A DNA stretch of 64,000 bases from Neoceratodus forsteri (lineage: Eukaryota > Chordata > Ceratodontiformes > Ceratodontidae), in contig CM057449.1 of NCBI GenBank assembly GCA_016271365.2, positions 1,559,816,501-1,559,880,500 on the forward strand. Reading direction: 5' to 3'. Position numbers and translations under genes: made by a program. This document shows positions 45,860-55,039 of the stretch, piece after piece. The first letter of the stretch is position 1. The number at the start of each line of letters is the position of its first letter. The notes under the pieces are model-generated. The model was not told the DNA's origin, did not search any database, and was given only the letters and a program-made list of their open reading frames with translations.

Positions 45860-46143
45860 ATGGGTGTAAGTTGGGGAGAATTTAGGAGGGATATGAGGAA
45901 GTACTTCTTCAATGAAAGAGTGGTGCACACCTGAAACAGTCTTCCAGCAGAGGTGGTGGGAGTGAAAACAGCGGTGAGCTTCAAGCATGCATGGGATAGG
46001 TTCAAAGGAATCTTGGTAGGAAAGCGGGGGGAGGAGTAGCCGGAGATCGGGTAGGGTCTGTGGTGGCAGTATAGGTAGGGACAAAATGGGCAGACTGGAT
46101 GGGCTAAGCGGTCCTTATCTGAGGACTAAATTGATGTTTCTGT
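45860..46143 (+). pseudogene. CR1-type LINE, short 3' fragment
   Basis: Starts in the C-terminal block (GEFRRDMRKYFFNERVV-type, with HT*NSLPAEVVGVKTAVSFKHAWDRFKGI following) and ends with the family 3' signature (GGGCAGACTGGATGGGC..GCGGTCCTTATCTG). 5'-truncated to 284 bp. Confidence 0.85.
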
Positions 46144-48179
46144 GTAAGGAAGGAATCCCAAGAGGAAATATATATTTTTTTTGTAATTTAAATGCACTTT
46201 ACATTTTGGGGTGCTTTATTCACTGTTTTCAGTGAGTAAAGATGGCTGCCATATTTGTGATGGCAAGCAGAGATGAATGAATAGGTTTATATATTCTGAC
46301 TGTGACTTGCCCAAGTACAAAATACCACTGACATTTGTTTTCATAACTGACATTAAGCAGAAGCAAGTGCAAGGGTGCCAGCTTGCCTTGGCCTATCAGA
46401 ATCTAGGACTTGCTCTACTCTTTTTTTAAAAGATTTTTAACATATCTTGGGCAGGCCCCAGAACATACATGTCACAACTATAAACAAAAAGGCACCGGGT
46501 GCAATTGAAAACTTGCCTCAAAATGCCATCTGAGGCAGAGAAAAAAAATGCAAATGCTGGAGCTGAAGCAACCCCTTTTGGAAATGGAGCCCTGGGACCC
46601 CAGACGTGGTATAGTATGTGTATATGAAGGACAGTGTGATAACTGAAAGCCCTAGAAGAAGGGCAGAGAATGGTTTAGTTATCCAGTCATCATAGCCCAG
46701 AAAAGCTAACCCTTGTGGAAAAGCCTTACAAGATGACCTTCACTGCTGAAACTGGGTCACAGAAGTGTTGCAATCCTTTTGCCATAATTCATTTAGTTAG
46801 GAAGGAACCTTGGATTGTTGCAGTCATTGTCTTACAAGCATGCTAAGAGGAAGCTGCAATTTACCAATGATAGGCTGTTCAATGTAAACAAACTAAAACT
46901 ATGTAGCTATATGTTATATGTAGAATATGGCTTTGTTTTCTATGGAGGGCAGAAAGACCTTTAGGTAGTTACTGGTTCAGTGTCTGACGGGGGGAGACAT
47001 CTGTGTGAAAGGCAAGGAGAGGATGAGGGCAGGAAACCATGAGCAGGTAACAACATCCAGACAGTGTGCATTTTCCAGTTATAACTATGGAGTTTAGAGC
47101 ACTCCAAACATACAACTGAACCAAGTTCCACAAATGCCCCTTAGTGCTGTACATTTTGTTAACTGTACAGAAACACCCATATTATTTACAGGGAACATTT
47201 TACCTGGCAGCACAACTAGTTTCAGACAAAACTGTTCGTGTTTGGTACGTCAGTCAATTGCTATGCTACTGAACTTACCCAAACGTGGTTGTACTACACA
47301 TAACTGCATTCTTCAGGCTGCTACTTAAAAAACTAGATTTTGTGTCATGGTAATTGCTGTGAAAACATTTTATATTCAAATATTCCCGGGTTATTTTTGC
47401 GACCAGCACAGTGCATAGAGACAAAAGATTGTGAGGGTTGCAGGGATACAACTGAAAATAGAAAGCACAACTGTGATCTTTTTGTTTTGTTTTGTGGTTT
47501 GTTTGTTTTTTTTGTTATTTGCAGCAGACCTGCTTGACTGTGCCTCAGCTATTAACATACTGAACAGAAGTCTGAAGAGTGTTTGTAGAAAAACAACAGC
47601 ATCTTGCCTGAAGTGCAGAAAGGCTGTATAGGTTGTATATACTATAGTACTAGCAGAAATGGATTTTCATCTTTTTCTTAAGCTGGTACAAACATGCCTT
47701 AAACATTAATCATCTGCACAGCTAAGCAGAAAGCCTTTTTAAAAGACACAGACTCCAAGTATTTTTTAATATGATTGCAATTAATAATTATTATCCCAAA
47801 TCTGCTGTTACTGGATGATGTTTCCATTTTGATTTAAAAGCCTGTGGTTTACCTTAGCTGTTCTTCTCCAACATGAGACAGCCCCCCTCCCCAATTAACT
47901 ACGTTGGTCATTAATGAAGCACCGCACGGCAACAGTAAGTAAAACAGGGTAATTGGGTCCTGCGGAGGCAGACAGCCAGGGAAGATGGGGGTCTGCAAGG
48001 TAGAGTTGGGAGGAAGAGGAGAACTAGGAGGGAGTGACACATCTTATCTAGTGTAGGGGTGCAAAAGGGTTTTTGTTCAGAGAAACAAACAAACAAAAAA
48101 ACAAAAACTAAGCAAAAAAAATATTGTTTATATTGTTTGTTTGATTTAGTGTTTGGAGAAGTTAGCTAGAAAACTATCC
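46144..48179. other. Unassigned spacer
   Basis: No supported feature. A T-rich stretch ending in CAG near 47480-47524 precedes a short open frame, but nothing marks it as an exon. Confidence 0.35.
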
Positions 48180-48191
48180 AGGTCAGGACGC

Positions 48192-48373
48192 TGGGCTGGG
48201 AGAGGTATAAGTGCAGGTTCCACAGGAAGGAAAGGAGAAGGGAATAAAGGAACAGTAATGTACAGAGTACTACTAGATGGGCTAGGCTAGGAGAGGTATC
48301 AGTACTGGTGCCGCAGTAGGTAAAGTAGAAGAGAATAAAGGCAGGAACACTAATCTACAGGGTACTACTAGCT
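48192..48373 (+). promoter_or_regulatory. Two ~91-bp repeats in the CR1 5' UTR
   Basis: Units share GGGCT(A/G)GG..GGAGAGGTAT, AGAATAAAGG or GGAATAAAGG, and TCTACAG/GTACAG..GTACTACTAG. AGAGGTAT recurs at 48201 and 48292. Tandem 5' UTR repeats act as promoter monomers in some LINEs; that role is inferred here. Confidence 0.6.
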
Positions 48374-48458
48374 GAGTACACTCTAGCAGGGGGAAGGGAC
48401 CAAGTAGTTGTAGGGTAACAAGTTAGGTAAATAAAATAATAAGTATGTTGAGAGTGGT

Positions 48459-49385
48459 GTGGTGCAATGCAGTGGCTGTGGGATGGCAGTTTTCAGGGAG
48501 ACTTTCTGGAGACTAAGTTGGTGCTCCATCTGCATGCATCTCTCTGGGCTGAGGGGGGAGGTTGCTCATCTCCAGTCCAAGTTGGCTAGGATTCAGAGGG
48601 CCTCCTCCTCCACCCAGGGACCACCACTTCCACCACTGCTGCCTCAAAGAGTGCCAATGAGGAGGAGCAGCTGGACTATGCTGGGCTCAGGAAGGGTGAG
48701 GGTGGAGAGTCAAAGGCACATTCCCCCCTACAGTACCACTATACAATTCCTACACCACCCTGGTGGAGTGAGACTGTCCCATGGAGGCACCCATAGTAGT
48801 GACTGGGGAGGATGTGGGGGATCTTCATTGTGGGGTCCACAGGGAGGGTGGCAGAGGACCCCAGAGGAGAAGGAAGTAACTCCTGGTGGGGGACTCCATT
48901 GTAAGGTGGATAGATTTGGGGTGGGAAGGGAAGGGACGGGGAAAGGGTGGTTAGGTGCCTACCTAGCGCCATGGCTCAGAGGGATGGAAAGTGGATCCTG
49001 AGAATTGCTAGGGCAGCAGGGATAGCAGGGAGAGCTGGATGTCATTGTCCATCTAGGGACAAATGACCTGGCTAGGGACAAGGTTGGAATAGTGCAGGAG
49101 GAGTTCAGGGAGTTGGGGAGGAGTCTTAGGCAGGTAGCATACTCAGTAGACTTTTCTGAGATACTGCCTGTCTACAACAGGGGAGGAAAGGTTACTCTGC
49201 ACCAGGAGCTTCAACCAATGGTTGAAGAAATGGTGCAGAAGGGAGGGATTCAGCTACATTGGAGACTGGGGTCCCACCTGGAGGGAAAAGGACCTATACA
49301 GGGGTATGGCCTGCTTCCATCTGGGAGGGGAAACCAGGTCCTCAGTGGGCAATTTAAATGTTTCACTGGCAAGCATTTAAACTAG
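48459..49385 (+). pseudogene. CR1 ORF1: zinc-finger/coiled-coil N-terminus and SGNH esterase
   Basis: ORF1 of CR1 elements binds element RNA and often carries an SGNH-type esterase of uncertain role. The start at 48459 gives C-x2-C pairs (CSGCG, CSICMHL), then a heptad-like helix LRGEVAHLQSKLARIQ. After a frame change, LLVGDSIVRW (about 48870-48900) is esterase block I with the GDS nucleophile motif, and VHLGTNDLARD (about 49045-49078) is block III. The expected terminal D-x-x-H reads YGLLPSGRG (about 49302-49330), so catalytic Asp and His are both lost. A stop near 49000 and frameshifts break the gene. ORF1 ends at the TAA at 49383. Confidence 0.8.
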
Positions 49386-49559
49386 CTGAGGGGGGTGGCA
49401 GTAGGAAGAAGGGAGACATAAACTGCCCCCTCACACAAGCTAAAGCAGGTAGTAGGAAGAACCCGAAAGGAGACAAATCCCCAAGGATACCTGCTAAGAA
49501 AAACAAACTGGTAGAAAAGAAGAGAAATGGGAATGAGGGCTGAGGGGGTGCAGAGGGAA

Positions 49560-52500
49560 GGCAAAAGGGAAAAGGGGGTGCTGACAAGCACGGTGATAGC
49601 AGAATTTGGAAGACCATGTGTGCAAATGTTCAAAGTCTGGGAAATAAAATCCTGGACCCAGAGGCCATTATGGCAGAGGCTGACCTGGACACTGTTGCCA
49701 TTATCGAGTCATGGTGCAATGTGAACCATGACTGGGACATAGCCATATTAGGCTATACTTTGTTCAGGAAGGAAAGGGTGGATAAGAAAGGGGGAGGAGT
49801 GACTCTTTATGTGAGGGATAGCATAAAAGTCACAGAGATACAGGAAACACAGGATGGGGCAGAGGTACTGCTTGTCACCCTAGAGATGGGGAATGGAGCT
49901 GCTATTTGCACTGGCATGATCTACCAACTTCCAGCACAGTGGGGAGATGGATAAGAATCTGGCAAAAGCAAGCAAGCAAAACTTTATTTATGAAACACTA
50001 TTCTGAAATGATCATAGCATTGTACAAATACAGATAAAACATCTATAAAACAAATAAATACATATAATTGAAGAATCATACAAAAGTCATCAGGATTTAG
50101 ATATCTGGGAAGGCATAATTAAATAAATACGACTTCAGGGCAGATTTGAAACCATCCTAAAGATGGCAAATAAAGGGGAAGTGCTGCTGGTGGGAGACTT
50201 CAATCTGCCGGATGTAGATTGGAGCATCCCAGTTGCAGCTTTGGCTAGGAGAAGGGACATCCTGGTCTCCCTGCAGGGGGCATTCCTCAGGCAACTAGTA
50301 AAGAAGCCCACTAACGAGACAGCAATATTAGACCTTGTACTCACTAACAGGGCCAGTGTTGCAAACATCAGGGTAGGTGGCCACCTGGGGACCAGTGATC
50401 ACCGTACAGTGCAGTTCAGTATAAGAACTGTGGCAGAAGCAAACCACTCAAAGGCGAGGATCCTGGACTTCAGAAGAGCCAGTTTTACAAAGATGAGAAA
50501 ATGCCTCAGGGATGCCCTGGCAGGAGGAGAGGACTTGGGTGGGCTGGAGGAACAGTGGGCAAAACTAAAAGAGGGAATAGTGAGGGCAACAAACCTCTGT
50601 TGTCAGGCAAGTAAGGAAACCAAGAGGAAAAGGGGACTGCTATTGTTCTCAAAAGGGGTGGCTGGAAAGGTAAGGGCAAAAAAGTTAGCATTCAGGAGTT
50701 ATAAGGAGGCACAGAGGGAGGAGGATAGGGAGGTTTATCAGGAGAAGCAGAGGAAGACAGCAAAAGTGGTGAGGAGCGCAAAGAGGCAAACAGAGGAGAA
50801 AATAGCTCAAGCAGTAAAGAAAGAGGACAAGACTTTTTTCAGGTATGTAACCAAAAGGAGAAAAACCGGGGGAGGGATTCTAAGACTAAGGAGGGGAGGG
50901 GGGGTAATGCATGGAAAAGGATAAGGAAATGCAGACATCCTGAACAAATACTTTTGTTCAGTGTTCACGGAGGAAAGAGGAGAGGGTCCACAGATAAGTG
51001 TCAGGAGCATCAGAGAAAGGGAGGTGGAAACTAGTCCATTTACAGAGGAGAGAGTCCTGAAGGCACTCACAAATCTGAAAGCGGACAAGGCAATGGGGCC
51101 ATACAGGATACACGTAAAGATATTGATGGAGTTCAGAGATTGGCTGACTACATCTCTGACAGTGCTATTCAACCACTCAGTGGAGACAGGAGTAGTCCCG
51201 GAGGATTGGGGAGGGCAGATGTAGTCCTGCTTCACAAAAGTGGGAGCAAGGAGAAATCTAGCAATTACAGGCCAGTCAGCCTGATGTAGGTGGTGGGAAA
51301 TTAATGGAATCACTACTGAAGGAAAGGATAATGGAATATCTTGAATATAGTGACTTACAAGATCTGAAGCAACATGGATTCACTCGGGGGAGGTCATGTC
51401 AAACAAATCTGATGGATTTTTTTGACTGGGTGACCAGGGAATTAGATCGGGGTAGAGCGGTGGATGTGGTCTACCTAGATTTCAGTTAGGTCTTCGACAC
51501 CATTCCACATAGGAGACTCATGAACAAGCTGGGCAGCCTGAGAGTGAGTACAAAGGTGGTAAATTGGGTAAGGAATTGGTTGGGGGATAGATGACAAAGG
51601 GTGGAGGTAAATGGAATTCACTCTGAGGAAGGAAGGGTGGCCAGCGGGGTGCCTCTAGGATCAGTACTAGGACTGGTCCTATTTAATGTCTTTATTAGCA
51701 ACATTGGGGAGGGGCTAGAAGGGAAGGTATGCCTTTTTGCAGATGACACTATGATCTGCAAGAGGGTAGACACTCCGGGGGTGTGTGGAAAAAAATGAAT
51801 AGGGATCTGAGAAAGCTTGAGGAGTGGTCGAGAGTGTGACAATTACGTTTCAATGTGAAGAAGTGTATGATCATGCACTTGGGCACAGAAACCCAGGGGC
51901 ACAGTACAGCATGGGGGGAGTGGTACTGGCAACCACCAAACATGAAAGAGACCTGGGAGTAATCATATTTGATGATCTAAAGGTGGCCAAACAGTGTGAC
52001 AAGGCAGTGGGAAGAGCCAATGGGATGCTAGGGTGCAGAGGGAAGGGTATCACCAGCAGGAAGAGGGAAGTGGTGAGTCAGATTTATAAATCACTGATGA
52101 GACCGCATGTAGAGTACTGCATCCAGTTCTGGAGATCACATCTCTGGAAGGACATAGACAGAGTAGAGGTGATCCAGAGGAGGGCAACTAAAATGGTGCA
52201 GAGTCTGCATCAAAAGCCCTTTGAGGAGAGACTTAAGGACCTCAATATATACACCCTGGAGGAAAGAAGGGAAGGGGGGATATGATAGAGACTTTCAGCT
52301 ACCTCACAGGTATAAAGAAGGTTCAAGAGGGAAGCCTTTTTTTAGAGAAAAGGATTCTCAAGAAAAAGAAGTCATGCTATGAGGTTGGAGGGGAGTAGAC
52401 TCAGGGGAGATATAAGGAAGTACTTCTTCACAGAAAGAGCGGTGAATGCCTGGAACAGCCTTCCACCAAAAGTGGTGGTGGCAAAAACTGTAGTGGGATT

Positions 52501-52570
52501 CAATAAGGCATGGGATAGGCATAAGGGAACCATTGTGGTAAGGGAAGGGGGGGCAGAGATCAAGTAGAGT
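49560..52570 (+). pseudogene. CR1 ORF2: AP endonuclease and reverse transcriptase
   Basis: Endonuclease: NVQSLGNK near 49625, IIESWCN with the catalytic Glu, then after the inserted LINE tail LLVGDFNLPDVDW and GTSDHRTVQFSI, so the main catalytic motifs survive. RT: the usual APGPDGIHP is AMGPYRIHV (about 51095), QHGFTRGRSCQTNL is intact, block A is YLDFS-stop-VFD (TAG at 51487-51489), SGVPLGSVLG follows, and FADD lies at 51736-51747. The C-terminus has NPGAQYSMGG, RPHVEYCIQFW, YTLEERR and, after a shift, RKYFFTERAVNAWNSLPPKVV. It would nick DNA and prime cDNA synthesis on the 3' end. At least two RT stops and several frameshifts inactivate it. Confidence 0.88.
49967..50163 (-). mobile_element. 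197-bp LINE 3' tail inserted into CR1 ORF2
   Basis: Flanked by the 7-bp TSD TGGCAAA at 49960-49966 and 50164-50170. Removing it leaves DKNLANKGEVLLVGDFN, a sensible endonuclease linker. On the minus strand it ends CATAAATAAAG..TTGCTTGCTTGCT, a poly-adenylation-like word and a CTTG microsatellite tail, as in L2-group or related LINE 3' ends. 5'-truncated and non-coding. Confidence 0.8.
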
Positions 52571-52660
52571 CCATGGTGTTACAGTAGATAAGAAAAATGG
52601 ACAGACTAGGTGGGCCAAGCAGTCCTTATCTGCCATCAATTTTTATGTTGCTATGTTTCA

Positions 52661-53004
52661 AATAGCAACAGTGACATCAATAGAAAATAAAGGATGTACC
52701 TCAGATGTCACGCCAACAAGAATCCATTTTTCCTTGTAGGTTTAAGAGACCCTGATACCATGTGAAACTTAAGAAAAAACATGATGGCGCTAGTGCAGAT
52801 CACGCCTCTCCACAAAATGGCAGATATGATTTGCAGTGAGTTCTCATTCTTGTTTTTGATTAAACCATTCTGTATTTATTTAGTTTTTTTGTTGACCGGG
52901 TAAGTGCACTAGACAAATCCTGCCTATTTTCAGGCACGACCCAGGGGGAGGGGGATACAGATGAATGCCAACTGACCTTGAATGAGGTGAAACTGTTGGT
53001 GGTA
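52661..53004. other. Spacer with a LINE/SINE tail repeat
   Basis: Only the repeat at 52871-52948 is recognised. Confidence 0.4.
52871..52948 (-). repeat. LINE/SINE 3'-tail repeat, copy 2
   Basis: TATTTATTTAG, TTGTTGACCGGGTAAGTGCAC, TATTTTCAGGCACGACCCAGG (in part) match the block at 9221-9300 base for base over most of the length. It may be the 3' end of the antisense SINE that starts at about 58800, but this is not established. Confidence 0.65.
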
Positions 53005-53061
53005 TTTTTTTTTTAGTGAATGAGGGAAATTTGGCCAGGACACCAGGGAAATTCCCCTACT
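53005..53061 (-). mobile_element. tRNA-derived SINE, 3' half, split by the Tx1 insertion
   Basis: Minus-strand sequence AGTAGGGGAA..TTCCCTGGTGTCCTGGCCAAAT continues a SINE whose other half is at 58549-58800. The order GGGGAGTTCTCCCC-GGTGTCCTGGCCAATATTT is what I recall from the widespread shark/amphibian SINE. Its last ten bases (53052-53061, TTCCCCTACT) are the left TSD of the Tx1 element. Confidence 0.75.
53052..53061. repeat. TSD of the Tx1 element, left
   Basis: TTCCCCTACT, repeated at 58549-58558. Confidence 0.85.
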
Positions 53062-53093
53062 GGCTGCTGAGTAGTGGCTGGTAGGGATCCCGC

Positions 53094-53101
53094 TGACGTC
53101 A
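53094..53101 (+). promoter_or_regulatory. Perfect CRE (CREB/ATF) site in the Tx1 5' UTR
   Basis: TGACGTCA lies 10 bases upstream of the ORF1 start codon and 33 bases inside the element. In a 49-nt leader it is the obvious candidate for an internal promoter element. Function is inferred. Confidence 0.55.
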
Positions 53102-53110
53102 CGCTGCATT

Positions 53111-54919
53111 ATGGCAGACGATTTACAGCTTTGCTCAGAGATGGAGGTCGGAGATAGTGCGGTATCTGAAAAGATTACAAAAGTTATTTCAAAGACTAAT
53201 TCTGGCTCACCCAAGACTGCTTTGCCGCTGGAAACAGCACCGGAGAGAATGACTGTTCTACCGGAGTCGGCTGGTGATATTCCAGCAATGGAGAGTAACC
53301 TAAACGTTGCAGTTTGTACCTCATCAGAATTACTTCCTATTTCGACGCCTGTTGTTCGCACCATGCCGGAGTGCTCAGAAAAACTGGACGCTATAAAGGA
53401 ACAGCTTGTCCACGGGAATGTTTCTTTGGGGAAGGCTTTGTCGGTGGGACCACGGACGTCACAAGCTGTGCGACGGCAGTTCGGCCTTCGGGATGGAAAC
53501 CAGGACGAATTCCTTGAAGACTGGTCAGAAGTTTCAGCATTATCGGACTCTGGCTGGAAACAGACTGAATCGGACAATGGATTCCAGATTTGTCATGGTC
53601 TCGCCTTTCAACGATCTCCTCCTCCTTCTATGCATGCCAACGAATCTTCAACTCTGAGCTCAGGTACTGACTTGTGCACACTAATTCTATTAATGAAGGG
53701 AACAAAGTTATTGAGGGTGGGGGAGAGTGATTTGGCTTTTTTCAGCCAAGTACCTCTGCAGCTGCATTTATTAATCATTCAGGAAAAATGAAGGAGTTTT
53801 TCAAAAAGATGTGGAAAAGGATTCCCAAAAAAACTTTCTATGTCAGATTTATTTAAAATAAATTAGAACAGGCTCCACGTCAGAATGCAGTTAGGTTAAG
53901 GTATAAAAGAAGCCTTCAGGAACATCCTGACAGATATTATGTATTTAAACAGCTTTTAAAACATTCTATGGGGTTTCTTTCTACAGAAATATATGCCCTA
54001 ATACATATTTCAGAGAAGATTCATTTGACGTGAGTTTCCAAACTAATTTACAGTTAGAAAGATTTTGGGACAATATGCTTTACAAAAAATACACCTTATG
54101 GTCTCTTTTTGCCATCCCACTTACTAGACCACAGGTTCATTTTGTCACTATTATGTTTCGAAATGAAGGGGTAAATGTAAGTGATATATATCATTGGCTT
54201 CAGTCAAAATGTGACATCTTAGGTCCCCCTGAAGCATTGCTGGATACTGAGGGAATCTGGACAGAGGGTTGGAAATTTAAGGTTAAACTTTTTCAGGTTA
54301 ATTCTGATATTGTGCATCTCCCCAATAGTTTCTTTTTAGATAAAGATAGGGGAGTCTGTTTTTATGGGGGTCAACCTAGAGCCTGCTATAAATGTGGTGC
54401 TCGAACCCATATTTGCAGCGTATGTGATGTATTGAAATGCCCTTTATGTGGAGGTTTTGGTCATTCCATAGATATGTGCAATAACATATTTCAATGTAAC
54501 TTATGTGATGAGAAAGGACATGCCTTCCATCAGTGTCCTTGGGCAAGACTTATTTGCAGAAGGCTGGGATCAAGATGATTTATTACGAAGCCCAAACTAA
54601 AAAAAAGGGTTCTTTTGAACATAATTCTCCCAATATATCTATTATTCCGGTTTCTCAGGTATTAAATAAGTCATCTGATTCTAGTAAAGCAGAAGAAGGA
54701 GTAGCAGAAATTAAGGAACCTCAGATACCAATGGATAAAACTATTCCTAGGCCTTCAGTATCTGGGAAGCAGAATTCTGGATTTACTATGCTCCCTCCTT
54801 TTGAGACAGTTAAGAGTAGGCGTCTTACTAGAGCCTCTCTAAAACAACCTTTTGTAAATCCACTCCCTACTGATAATTTTTCTTACCATTACAAGATGAA
54901 ATTAGGATTCAGACCTTGA
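53111..54919 (+). pseudogene. Tx1-type L1 ORF1: nucleic-acid-binding protein with three CCHC knuckles
   Basis: Would bind element RNA and accompany it to the target. The ATG at 53111 follows the short leader. The N-terminus (to about 53790) is Ser/Thr/Glu-rich and probably disordered. After a frame change come MKEFFKKMWKRIPKKTFYV and YKRSLQEHPDRYYVFKQLL, with an in-frame TAA near 53850. From 54030 the frame is intact: FWDNMLYKKYTLWSLF.., TEGIWTEGWKFKVKLF, FYGGQPRACYKCG. Three C-x2-C-x4-H-x4-C knuckles occupy 54384-54425, 54438-54479 and 54495-54536, all with complete ligands. The basic, Ser-rich tail after 54578 is in another frame and ends at 54919. At least three lesions. Confidence 0.85.
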
Positions 54920-55039
54920 ACTGATACATCTCATATTTGAATTGGTCACAGAAGATGAAGATAGTAAAGCCACAGAATTAGCAAAAGAAAAGAAAGGAAA
55001 AAAAGGAAAAAAAAGGAAAGTTAGTCAAAAAAATGGTAC

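Larger units (their letters stand above)
48180..52660 (+). mobile_element. CR1-type LINE, near full length (~4.4 kb)
   Basis: The most complete CR1 copy here: 5' UTR with two ~91-bp repeats, ORF1 with a Cys-rich N-terminus and an esterase domain, ORF2 with endonuclease and RT, and a 3' end near 52660 carrying the TGGGCCAAGCAGTCCTTAT signature. Its endonuclease is interrupted by a later 197-bp LINE-tail insertion (49967-50163). The 5' limit is approximate. Several stops and frameshifts show that it is dead. Fragments at 20.5, 25.3, 34 and 45.9 kb belong to the same broad family but differ in divergence. Confidence 0.88.

Noticed and set aside
47500..47631. Acceptor-like T-rich tract followed by a Cys-containing short frame
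   Set aside because: Too short, no domain, T-rich tracts are frequent here.
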